Positions 16,488-24,979 of a stretch of 64,000 bases of DNA are shown in pieces. The notes under the pieces were generated by a model that saw only the letters and a program-made list of their open reading frames with translations, searched no databases and was not told where the DNA came from. A program made the translations under genes and the position numbers. Source of the stretch: Gemmatimonadaceae bacterium (lineage in GTDB: Bacteria; Gemmatimonadota; Gemmatimonadetes; Gemmatimonadales; Gemmatimonadaceae); the NCBI GenBank assembly GCA_036003045.1, contig DASYSS010000052.1, positions 1 through 64,000 on the forward strand, written 5' to 3'. Within the stretch, counting starts at the first letter, position 1, and each line of letters opens with the position of its first letter.

Positions 16488-19400
16488 ATGCGGCGTTTCC
16501 CCGCACACGTTCTCGCGCTCGCCGGCCTCATTACCGCACTGCCGGCGGCCATTCTTCCCGCGCAGCAAGACTTGGCGAACGCGCCGCCGGGCCGCGCCAC
16601 GAATCAGCCGCTCGACGAGGAGTACACGAAGAAGATCAAGGAGTACACGACCGAGTCCTTCTTCCTGTCGCCGCTCGTCGACTACATGCCGGCCAAAGCC
16701 GGCGTGCCGACGCCCAAGGCAGTGCTTGGCGACATCGCCGGCGCGCCGGGCAAGCTGCCGTACTCGAAGGAGGTGTACGAGTACATGCGCATGCTCGCCA
16801 AGGCGATGCCGAATCGTGTGAAGGTGTGGTCGATCGGCACGACCGAAGAAGGGCGCGAACACATTGCCGTCGCCATCGGCTCGGACGCGCTCATGGCGAA
16901 GTACGAGCAGAATCGTTCCGCGCTCGCCAAGCTCGCCGATCCGCGCACGATCAACATGGACGACAAGCAAGCCGCGCAGATCGCGAGCAGCGCGGCGCCC
17001 GTCTACTACATCACGGGCACGATTCACTCGACCGAAGCCGGCGCGCCGACGGCGCTCATGGAGCTGGCGTATCGGCTGGCGGTCGACGACGCGCCCTATA
17101 TAAGGAATATCCGTGAGCACGTCATCACGCTCATCACGCCGATCGTCGAGGTCGACGGACGCGATCGCGTGGTCGACGTCTACAACTGGAAGAAGGCGCA
17201 CCCGGGACAGGTCGCGCCCGACGCGATCTACTGGGGACACTACGTCCGTCACGACAACAACCGTGACGCGATGGGGATGACGCTCAAGCTCACGCAGAAC
17301 ATTCTCAACGAGTACGTGGACTCGAAGGCGCAAGTGCTGCACGACCTGCACGAGTCGGTCGCGTACATGTACGACAACACCGTCGGCGACGGCCCCTACA
17401 ACTCGTGGCTCGATCCGCTCGTGACGAACGAGTGGCAGCTCATCGGCTGGAACAACGTGCAAGAGATGACGCGCTTCGGCATGCCGGGTGTCTTCGCGCA
17501 TGGCACGTTTGACACGTGGTCGCCGGGCTACTTGATGTTCATCGCCGCGACGCACAACGGCATTTCGCGTCTGTACGAAACGTTCGGCAACGGCGGCAAC
17601 GCCGACACGCAGGAGCGTATCCTCGGCACGAACGAGACGTCGCGCACGTGGTACCGACAGAATCCGCCGCTCCCGCGCGTGAACTGGTCGCTGCGCAACA
17701 ACAACAATTACGAGCAGACGGGTCTCCTCGTCTCGCTCAGCTACATCGCCAACAACCGGCACCAGATCCTCGAGAACTTCTACGAGAAATCGAAGCGCTC
17801 GATCCTGAAGGCGAAGACCGAAGGTCCCGCGGCGTATGTCCTCACGGCGAACGATCCGCGTCCGGGCGCGCAAGCCGAGCTGTTGAGAGTTCTCCAAAAG
17901 CAGCGCGTCGAGATCTCGCGTGCCACGGCGGCGTTCAGCGTGATCATGCCTGTCAAGGTCGTGGCACAAGGTCGGGGTGGGCGCGGTGGTCGAGGAGGAG
18001 GCACGGGACGGGGTGCGGCGAACGGCGCGGCGGGAGGAGCAGGAGGAAATGCGACCGACGCCGGCGCTCAAGCAACCGACGCGCAGCAGCAGGGCGCGCC
18101 GGCGACCGAGACGCGCGAGTTCCCCGCGGGCAGCTACATCGTGCGCATGGACCAGCCGTACTCGCGCATCGCCGACGCGCTGCTCGACTATCAGTTCTGG
18201 TCGCCGAACGATCCGCAGAAGTCGCCGTACGACGACACCGGCTGGACCTTCCCCGAAGGCTTCGCCGTTTCCGCCGTGCGCGTGACCGACGCGAAAGTAC
18301 TCGGCGCCCCGATGGAGCCGGTGAAGGGCGAGGTGAAGGCGCCGGGCGGCGTGACGGGGACGGGCAGCACGTTCCTCATCAACGCCAACGGCGACAACGG
18401 TCTCGTCACGCTGCGCTACAAGCTCAAGAGCGCCGACATTCAGGCCGCCGAGGAAGGTTTCGACGCGGGCGGCACGTCGTACAAGCGCGGCTCGTGGGTG
18501 ATCAAGGGCGTGTCGCAGTCCGACCTCGACGCCGCGGCGAAGGAAGTCGGCCTCAAAGTGACCGCGGTCGCGAGCGCGCCGACGGTGAAGACGCACCCCG
18601 TGCGCGCGGCGCGTGTGGCGATCATGCATACGTGGCAGAACACGCAGACCGAGGGTTGGTGGCGCCAGGCGTTCGACTTCAACGGCGTGCCCTTCGACTA
18701 CATCAGCATTCAGGATCTCAAGAAGACTTCGGACCTGAACTCCAAGTACGACGTGATCATCTTCGGCCCCGGCGGTGGCGCGGGCCGAGCGGTGATCGAG
18801 GGGATGCCGATGTGGCGCAACCCGGTTCCGTGGAAGGTCTCGGAGCTGACGCCCAACCTCGGCAAGATGGCGGAGACGGACGACATCCGGCCGGGCATGG
18901 GCTACGACGGCCTCGAGAATCTTCAGAAGTTCGTGAAGAACGGCGGTGTGTACATCGGTGCGGTGGCGTCGAGCCAGTTCGCCATTGATGAAGGTCTGAC
19001 CAACGGTGTCGGGATGAATACGCCGGCGCGCGGCACGGTGACGGGCACGTACCTCCGCACGCGCGTCGTGGACGACGCGAGCCCGATCGTCTACGGCGTC
19101 GCCGACGGCATCTCGGCGTACACGGATGGCGGCGAGAGCTTCAGTGTGAGCGCCTCGCGCGTCGCCGGCGGCCGTGGTGGCGGGGGAGGCGGCGGTGGTG
19201 GCGCCGGCGGACGTGGTGGTGGTGGCGCGAACCGCGAGACGGGCCGCGGCACGCCGGACGATATCGATGAGGTCCAGGGCCGCCCCGCATTGGAAGAGCG
19301 GTTCAAGGCCCCGGTGCGTCCGACGGTGCAGCCGTGGGCGTACGCCGTGCCGACGGAGGAGCAGCTCCGGAACCCGCTCAACATCATTCCGCCGGATCAG

Positions 19401-19646
19401 CGTCCGCGCGTGGCGTTGCGGTACTCAGCGCAGAACGATCTGCTGGTCTCGGGATTGTTGAGTGGTGGCGGGGACATCGCGCAGCGGCCGGCCGTCGTCG
19501 ATTCGCCGTTGGAGAAGGGACACGTCGTGCTCTTCTCGATCAACCCGATTTATCGTGGGGAGACGGTGGGGACGTATCCGCTGGTGTTCAATACGATAAT
19601 GAACTTTGACAACTTGAATGCGGGGAGGAAGGTGGATCCCCGCTAG
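16488..19646 (+). CDS. Secreted M14-family zinc carboxypeptidase with GATase-like C-terminal domain
   Basis: 1052 residues; ATG 16488 with GAAGAGG upstream. The signal peptide ends near ILPA-QQ. The peptidase domain has the zinc motif TGTIHSTEAG (His and Glu ligands) and LHDLHES (third ligand His), preceded by VWSIGTTEEGREH. At about residue 485 a Gly/Arg-rich linker begins, then a beta region (REFPAGSYIVRMDQPYSRI). From about residue 700 there is a class-I glutamine-amidotransferase-like Rossmann domain (RVAIMHTWQNTQTEGWW, YDVIIFGPGGGAGR, LQKFVKNGGVYIGAVAS), with a second Gly/Arg tract near residue 890. It should trim C-terminal residues of peptides in the periplasm or medium. The GATase-like part lacks an obvious nucleophilic Cys, so it is probably structural. 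A strong terminator follows. Confidence 0.88.
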   Translation: MRRFPAHVLALAGLITALPAAILPAQQDLANAPPGRATNQPLDEEYTKKIKEYTTESFFLSPLVDYMPAKAGVPTPKAVLGDIAGAPGKLPYSKEVYEYMRMLAKAMPNRVKVWSIGTTEEGREHIAVAIGSDALMAKYEQNRSALAKLADPRTINMDDKQAAQIASSAAPVYYITGTIHSTEAGAPTALMELAYRLAVDDAPYIRNIREHVITLITPIVEVDGRDRVVDVYNWKKAHPGQVAPDAIYWGHYVRHDNNRDAMGMTLKLTQNILNEYVDSKAQVLHDLHESVAYMYDNTVGDGPYNSWLDPLVTNEWQLIGWNNVQEMTRFGMPGVFAHGTFDTWSPGYLMFIAATHNGISRLYETFGNGGNADTQERILGTNETSRTWYRQNPPLPRVNWSLRNNNNYEQTGLLVSLSYIANNRHQILENFYEKSKRSILKAKTEGPAAYVLTANDPRPGAQAELLRVLQKQRVEISRATAAFSVIMPVKVVAQGRGGRGGRGGGTGRGAANGAAGGAGGNATDAGAQATDAQQQGAPATETREFPAGSYIVRMDQPYSRIADALLDYQFWSPNDPQKSPYDDTGWTFPEGFAVSAVRVTDAKVLGAPMEPVKGEVKAPGGVTGTGSTFLINANGDNGLVTLRYKLKSADIQAAEEGFDAGGTSYKRGSWVIKGVSQSDLDAAAKEVGLKVTAVASAPTVKTHPVRAARVAIMHTWQNTQTEGWWRQAFDFNGVPFDYISIQDLKKTSDLNSKYDVIIFGPGGGAGRAVIEGMPMWRNPVPWKVSELTPNLGKMAETDDIRPGMGYDGLENLQKFVKNGGVYIGAVASSQFAIDEGLTNGVGMNTPARGTVTGTYLRTRVVDDASPIVYGVADGISAYTDGGESFSVSASRVAGGRGGGGGGGGGAGGRGGGGANRETGRGTPDDIDEVQGRPALEERFKAPVRPTVQPWAYAVPTEEQLRNPLNIIPPDQRPRVALRYSAQNDLLVSGLLSGGGDIAQRPAVVDSPLEKGHVVLFSINPIYRGETVGTYPLVFNTIMNFDNLNAGRKVDPR

Positions 19647-19666
19647 CGTCTGCCGCAGTTGTAAGG

Positions 19667-19708
19667 GCGCCGCCGCAGTCCGCTTGTGTCGACTGCGGCG
19701 GCGCTTTT
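19667..19708 (+). terminator. Rho-independent terminator after the M14 peptidase gene
   Basis: A perfect 14-base inverted repeat (19667-19680 with 19691-19704; GCGCCGCCGCAGTC and its complement), a 10-base loop, then TTTT at 19705. It lies 20 bases beyond the stop codon. The stem is also symmetric, so it could partly serve the convergent CHRD gene. Confidence 0.85.
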
Positions 19709-19734
19709 ACAGTCTGCACAACGACCGAAGATCC

Positions 19735-20325
19735 TCACCGCCCGCCAGGCACGTTGAGCTGCCCGCGGATCTCGCCGCCCGGAAAATCACCAGGGCCGGT
19801 ATTGGTCCCGTCCACGCCATCGTTCGTGTGAACGTTGACGTACGCCCCGCCGTCACGCATCGCCGAGATGAGCTCGGCGAGCGAATGACCAGCGAGCGGA
19901 CCGACGAGGTTCGCCGCCGTGAACGTTCCGCGGGCCAATACGCCGTCGAAGCGTCCGGCTCCGAGTGGACCCGGAACGGGCGCGGTGCTGGGGAAAAGCC
20001 ACACGACGATCGGGCCGTTCACATCGACCGGGCCGATATGAATGTGCGCCATGAACGCGTTGTCGATGTTCGCCGAAATCAGCGTGTAGTCAACCGATTT
20101 TCCATCATCGCTGATTCGAAACGTGGCTTGGCCCTGAGCCTGGGTCGCATGCGGCGGGTTCTCATCATCCCCGTCGAGATGTGTCCCGAGGTTATTCTCG
20201 GCGCTCGACCTCGCGAAGAGCGGGATCCGTGCCTCCGATGGGGAGGTTGGCTTCTCGGATGCGCACGCGGCGGCAGCCGCACACACGATGGCCGTGGAAA
20301 TTGCTCTGCTGATATGCGTCATCAT
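19735..20325 (-). CDS. CHRD-domain lipoprotein
   Basis: 196 residues from ATG 20325 (tandem ATG-ATG), with AAGGAG five to six bases upstream. The N-terminus reads ISRAISTAIVCAAAAAC-ASEK, a signal peptide with a lipobox-like Cys. The rest is one CHRD domain (about residues 45-190): ATFRISDDGKSVDYTLI, NAFMAHIHIGPVDVNGPIVVWLF, GGAYVNVHTNDG, PGGEIRGQLNVP. CHRD domains share the His-containing AHIH and NVHT motifs seen here; the fold occurs in chordin and many bacterial secreted proteins, with no settled bacterial role. Its stop converges on the M14 peptidase terminator. Confidence 0.88.
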   Translation of the reverse strand: MMTHISRAISTAIVCAAAAACASEKPTSPSEARIPLFARSSAENNLGTHLDGDDENPPHATQAQGQATFRISDDGKSVDYTLISANIDNAFMAHIHIGPVDVNGPIVVWLFPSTAPVPGPLGAGRFDGVLARGTFTAANLVGPLAGHSLAELISAMRDGGAYVNVHTNDGVDGTNTGPGDFPGGEIRGQLNVPGGR

Positions 20326-20502
20326 CGTCTCTCCTTGCAGCGTTGGCCTGGGAGCTCTGCGCGAGACACTGCCGCGCCCGCACACCATGAGAAAGCGGGC
20401 GCAAGTCGCTGCTGGTTCCATGCCACCCACGTTTCGTATGCTCGACAGACCGAGCCGTTACGGGGTGCGGTGCGGTCTCCAAACCCCCTCCGCAACCGTC
20501 TC

Positions 20503-22467
20503 TCAACAGCCGTGCGTCGGCCTCGGAGAAACCAACAGCGCCCGGAACCTCGGATCGTTCGCGAGCGGATCGAACGGCGGATCGCACCGCATGTGCATTT
20601 GGAAGTGGGCGTCCGCCGGCCGCGCGTAGCGCTTGAGCCACTTGATGGCGCGATCCCTGTCTCCAAGCGCGGCGTACGGTTGTGACAGGTAGATCGCCGT
20701 GTGCGCCACGGTCGGTGAGAACGTCGTCGCGATCGACTCTGCCTGAATCAACAACCGGCGCGCCTCGGGGCGCCGGCCGGCGCGCGCCGAGACCAGTGCT
20801 TGTTCCGCGAACGCGTGCGCGCGCTCGATGTCGGTGGTGACGAGCTTCGCGGCCTCGAAGGCCGCCGCACCGTGCGCGAATTCGCCTCGTTCGACCGCGA
20901 TGTAGCCTTCTGCCTGTCGCGCGAGCAGGTAGCTGCCGTCGACGTTGACCGCGCTGTCGGCCCAGTGCGAGGCGCTGTCGTATTGTCGCCGCCAGTAGTG
21001 CGCGAGCGCCATGAATGACACGCCCTCCGTGTAGCCGGGGTCGACGGCGACGGATCTCCTGAACGCCGCGAGCGCGTCATCGGACCGCCCCATTTCCATG
21101 AGAGCGCCGCCGAGCCGCTGCCACGCTTGCGCCAACGTCGAGTCCATTTTTACGGCTTGCTGAAACGAACGGAGCATCGGCGCCGGATTGGTGGGGTCGA
21201 TTTCCCGGAGGACGATGCCCTTCGCGACCCACAGGTCCGCGTTCCGCGGATCCGCGTCGATTGAATGATCGAGCGCGGAGAGCGCTAAGCGCGGAATCCC
21301 GTCGCGTGTTACGCCTGGAAGGACGAAGCCGCGGCTATACGCCTGAATGTAGGCCTTCGCGAGCGCGGCCCACGCCTCGCCATACGTCGAATCCAGGCCG
21401 ATGGCGGCGTTGAACGATGCTACGGCGTCGCTCGCGCCGATCGGCGTGCGTTTCGCGTAGCTCTGCATCCCGCGTCGATAGGCCGCTTGCGCCTCAGGGC
21501 TCGGCGTGTGCGTCGTGCGCAGTCCTCGCGCGACCAACAGACTCGCGGCGGCCACCGCGACGATGAGCAGCGCCGCGATCACCCCGCGCCAGCCGAGCGT
21601 CGCACGTCGTGGTGTTGTCGCGTGTGAAGCAGTGGAGCTGCGCAGCGCAGCCGCGAAATCCGAGACGCTGGCGAATCGGTCCGCCGGAACGCGCTCGAGC
21701 GCGCGCAGCACCGCCGCCTCGAGTGGCAGCGGAACGGTAGCCCGTACCGACCGAATCGGCCGAGCCGTTTCGGCGAGCCGGCGCCCGATGATCGCCTGCG
21801 CGTTCGCGCCCGTGAACGGCGGTTCGCCGGCGAGCATCTCGTACATCACCGTCGCCAGCGCGTATTGGTCGCTTCGCTGGCCCACGACGTCGTTGCTCGC
21901 CTGCTCGGGGCTCATGTAGGCGGGCGTCCCGATGACGATGCCAGTGCTCGTCAGACGCTCGCTTCCCGTGTCGAGCACCGCCTTGGCGATGCCAAAGTCG
22001 GCGACGTATGTGTGATCGCCGGCGAGCAGGATGTTCTCGGGCTTGATGTCCCGGTGCACGATTCCACCGGCGTGCGCGGCCTGCAGTGCCGCGGCGACCG
22101 ACTCGGCGATCCGCGTCGCGTCTTCGATCGGAAGCTGACGTTCGCGGTCGATGCGCTGCCGCAGTGATTCGCCGTCGACGTACGTCATCGTGAACCAGGG
22201 CAGCGCTTCGCCGTCGGGGCCGGGGCACACGCCTGAGTCCAGCACGGGAATGATGTTCGGATGCTGGACTCGGGTGGTGAGACGAATCTCACGCACGAAG
22301 CGTTCGACGCCGATCGCGCCGGCAAGCTCAGGGTCGATGACCTTGAGCGCCACCTCGCGATCGTGGCGCACGTCTCTGGCGAGCCACACCGTCGCCATTC
22401 CGCCGCGGCCAAGCTCGCGCTCCAGAGAATAGCGGTCGGCGAGAACAGACTCGAGATGAGCGCGCAC
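20503..22467 (-). CDS. Eukaryote-like Ser/Thr protein kinase with TPR extracytoplasmic region
   Basis: 654 residues from GTG 22467. The kinase domain (about 10-275) is complete: GRGGMATV loop, VALKVID with Lys42, HRDIKPEN with catalytic Asp140, DFG at 157-159, GTPAYMSPEQ, and DQYALATVMYEMLAGEPPF. One transmembrane helix (GVIAALLIVAVAAASLLVA) follows near residue 300, then about 330 residues of helical repeats (AFNAAIGLDSTYGEAWAALAKAY, QAVKMDSTLAQAWQRLGGALM, RRSVAVDPGYTEGVSFMALAHY) with TPR character. This is the common layout of Gemmatimonadota/Acidobacteriota kinases: cytoplasmic kinase, periplasmic TPR sensor. No substrate can be named. It is divergent from the lipoprotein gene at 22743. 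Confidence 0.95.
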   Translation of the reverse strand: MRAHLESVLADRYSLERELGRGGMATVWLARDVRHDREVALKVIDPELAGAIGVERFVREIRLTTRVQHPNIIPVLDSGVCPGPDGEALPWFTMTYVDGESLRQRIDRERQLPIEDATRIAESVAAALQAAHAGGIVHRDIKPENILLAGDHTYVADFGIAKAVLDTGSERLTSTGIVIGTPAYMSPEQASNDVVGQRSDQYALATVMYEMLAGEPPFTGANAQAIIGRRLAETARPIRSVRATVPLPLEAAVLRALERVPADRFASVSDFAAALRSSTASHATTPRRATLGWRGVIAALLIVAVAAASLLVARGLRTTHTPSPEAQAAYRRGMQSYAKRTPIGASDAVASFNAAIGLDSTYGEAWAALAKAYIQAYSRGFVLPGVTRDGIPRLALSALDHSIDADPRNADLWVAKGIVLREIDPTNPAPMLRSFQQAVKMDSTLAQAWQRLGGALMEMGRSDDALAAFRRSVAVDPGYTEGVSFMALAHYWRRQYDSASHWADSAVNVDGSYLLARQAEGYIAVERGEFAHGAAAFEAAKLVTTDIERAHAFAEQALVSARAGRRPEARRLLIQAESIATTFSPTVAHTAIYLSQPYAALGDRDRAIKWLKRYARPADAHFQMHMRCDPPFDPLANDPRFRALLVSPRPTHGC

Positions 22468-22667
22468 GCGAGAGTGGTGTGGGGTGGGGCATCATGGCGA
22501 CGGTGGGCGATTGTGGCAAGGGAACGGGTGCGGCGGCGGCGTGCGGAGACCTGGAACGAGAACCGTGGCGGTGTGCGGGGACCTCGAACGAGGGCCGACG
22601 AAAATCAGCGTGGCCACGCCGGCTTGGGCGACGGTGGAACTCCGCGGCTCGTCGCACTCCTTGACGT

Positions 22668-22722
22668 CTCGCCGACGGCGAGCAATTTAGAGATCCCCGT
22701 TCGACGTTCCCTCCTGTAGAAT
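22668..22722 (+). promoter_or_regulatory. Palindrome and -10-like box upstream of the Ig-like lipoprotein gene
   Basis: CTCGCCG-A-CGGCGAG at 22668-22682 is a perfect 15-base palindrome in the 275-base kinase/lipoprotein gap. TAGAAT at 22717-22722 is a good -10 match about 20 bases before the ATG, but no -35 is convincing at the right spacing. The remainder of this gap shows no gene. Confidence 0.3.
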
Positions 22723-22742
22723 CTTTGGCCTACAATTCCACG

Positions 22743-24944
22743 ATGATCGCGCGCACTCCCGCTCCCAGCCGGCGCCGTGCACTCCTCACCGTGCTCCTCC
22801 CCCTCCCCCTCGCTCTCGCCGCGTACGGCTGCGGAGCCGCGGGCGCAACTGATGGCGGATCGGACGGCGGCACCATCACGTTGACCAGCCCAACCACCTC
22901 GGTAAGCCTGCTGCAAGGGGCTACCCAGAGCGTCGCGCTGAGCGTGACGCGCACGGGATACAGCGCGCCGTTGACGCTGAGCGTCGACGGGTTGCCCACC
23001 GGGGTGACCGCCGCGTTCAACCCGGCGACGCTGACCGGGGCCGTGCTCACGAGCACGCTCACGCTGACCGCGGCGATGGACGCGCCGGCGTCCCTGTTCT
23101 TGATCCGCGTCTTGGCCAGCGGTGCCGACAGCACCAGGTCGGAGATCCCGATCTCGCTGCAGGTGTTTCGCCCGCAGGTGATCGTGTCGCGGAACGGGAC
23201 GGGCACCGGAACGGTCACCTCCAACCCGGCCGGCATCAACTGCGGCAGCGCGTGCAACACGACGTTCCAGGCCGGAACGAGCGTGACGTTGACTGCTACT
23301 CCAGCGAACGGCAACGCGTTCGCCGGTTGGGCCGGCGGGGTTTGCGCCGGCTCGGTCACGACCTGCGTGTTCACGCTCACGACGGCGGCCAACGTCACCG
23401 CAACCTTCAACAGCACGGCGCAGGCCTTCTCCATCGGGCTCGATCAGAGCACGGCCAGCGTCGCTCAGGGTGGTAACACGACGGCTACCGCGAACATCAA
23501 CCGAGTCAATGGATACGCGGGCGCGGTGACTTTTGCGCTGACCGGCGCGCCGAGCGGCATCACAATCTCTACGAACCCAAACATCACGGGGAACACCGCG
23601 ACGCTCAGCATCGCCGCGACGAGCGCCGTTCCCGTCGGGAACTTTCCGATCGGCATTTCGGCCACGGGCACCGGAGTTACAGGCACCCAAACGGCTACGC
23701 TCAATTTGCACGTCACGTCGGCGCCGGGCGGCAGCGGCGACGTCGCCTTCAGCTTCGCGAACTGTGATCCAGGTGCACTCCCGATCTGGTTTGCGGCCCA
23801 AAACGGAACTGGCGCGTGGACGAAGATCACGCCGTCGAACAACACGTTCACGTTCACCGTGGGTGCGACAGGCGCGTTTGCATGGGTGACGCCTGACGGA
23901 ACGGGGTTCAGCACCACGGCGTTCTACGGAAGCCACGATGAGATCGTGTCGCTCGCGCTCGGCAGTTTTTGCGGCGGTCTCATCCCGGCGGCCGGCACCA
24001 AGCGGCTCACGAGTTCGGCCACGGGGATTCTTACGACCGCCTTCGCGACGGTCACGATTGGCGGCGCATCCGTGCAAATTCACCAGCCGCAAATGAATTC
24101 ATGGACGCTGGACAGCGTTCCACCGGGGCGTCGCGATCTGCTCGCGGTCATCACCGTCGTCAACGCAAACGGCTCGCTCGGATTTCCGCGGCTCATCCTC
24201 CGGCGGGACGTCAATTACGCGACCACCATCCCGCCGCTGGACTTCAACAGCGTCGAGGCCGCGGTCCCCGCCTTCACGCCGATCAGCACGACGAACGGCC
24301 TTCCGGATCAGATTTCACTCGGCGCGTCGTTCCTCACTTCGAACGGCATCTCGTCCCCATACATGAGTGGCCTCGGCGGCCCGAACGGGGGGGTCGGCTA
24401 CGCGGGCGTACCCGATACACTCCTCCAGCCGAGCGACCTGCATGTCGTGGAGGTCGACGCCACGCCAACCGGTGGATCCTCCATTCGGACCGCCATTCTG
24501 ATGCACCATTCCGTGGTTGGCGACAACGTGACCTTTGGCCCGAAGCTCAACCAGCCGACGGTTTCGTCAGTGGCTACGAGTCCTTACCTGCGGCTCCACG
24601 CTCAACTCGCGTCGCAGGCCGAATACAACGCTGCTGCGTTAGCGCAATTTGGTCAGGGTGCGAACGTGGTCGCGGTGTTCAAGACCGCCGCCTACCTGGG
24701 CGCGACCCCGGCCACCTGGGCGATCGACATTCCGGATTTTGCGGGTGCGGGCTACGACCCCGCATGGGCACTCAAGACCGGCACGGCGGTGGATTGGCAG
24801 GTGTACGCAGCCTCCGGAAGCTTTCTGCCGCTGCTGGGCGCGACCCCGGTAGATGGTCAGCGAATGCTCTTCGCCGGCGTGGGCAGCACGTCATCGAGCT
24901 TCGATCGGCTCCGGCCAATCACGTTGTGGACGCGCCGTCGGTGA
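22743..24944 (+). CDS. Lipoprotein with Ig-like beta domains and an InlB-type repeat module
   Basis: 733 residues from ATG 22743 (TTG 22725 is an in-frame alternative). The twin-Arg-containing N-terminus RRRALLTVLLPLPLALAAYGC suggests export and possibly lipidation. Beta-sandwich modules follow: residues about 30-130 (SVSLLQGATQSVALSVTRTGY...), a 'bacterial repeat' module at about 145-220 (GTGTVTSNPAGINCGSACN..., GWAGGVCAGSVTTC with paired Cys), and a third module (SVAQGGNTTATANINRVNGY). The last 400 residues (VAFSFANCDPGALPIWFAAQNGTG onward) form an unrecognised beta-rich domain. Likely a cell-surface binding or adhesion protein; nothing shows catalysis. Confidence 0.8.
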   Translation: MIARTPAPSRRRALLTVLLPLPLALAAYGCGAAGATDGGSDGGTITLTSPTTSVSLLQGATQSVALSVTRTGYSAPLTLSVDGLPTGVTAAFNPATLTGAVLTSTLTLTAAMDAPASLFLIRVLASGADSTRSEIPISLQVFRPQVIVSRNGTGTGTVTSNPAGINCGSACNTTFQAGTSVTLTATPANGNAFAGWAGGVCAGSVTTCVFTLTTAANVTATFNSTAQAFSIGLDQSTASVAQGGNTTATANINRVNGYAGAVTFALTGAPSGITISTNPNITGNTATLSIAATSAVPVGNFPIGISATGTGVTGTQTATLNLHVTSAPGGSGDVAFSFANCDPGALPIWFAAQNGTGAWTKITPSNNTFTFTVGATGAFAWVTPDGTGFSTTAFYGSHDEIVSLALGSFCGGLIPAAGTKRLTSSATGILTTAFATVTIGGASVQIHQPQMNSWTLDSVPPGRRDLLAVITVVNANGSLGFPRLILRRDVNYATTIPPLDFNSVEAAVPAFTPISTTNGLPDQISLGASFLTSNGISSPYMSGLGGPNGGVGYAGVPDTLLQPSDLHVVEVDATPTGGSSIRTAILMHHSVVGDNVTFGPKLNQPTVSSVATSPYLRLHAQLASQAEYNAAALAQFGQGANVVAVFKTAAYLGATPATWAIDIPDFAGAGYDPAWALKTGTAVDWQVYAASGSFLPLLGATPVDGQRMLFAGVGSTSSSFDRLRPITLWTRRR

Positions 24945-24979
24945 GGCGAATCAGTTGAAGCGTTGGGTCTGGCGCGCCA

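Noticed and set aside
16377-18629. Open frame of 750 codons antisense to the M14 peptidase gene
   Set aside because: No signal, fold or start site; peptidase zinc motifs on the plus strand are decisive.
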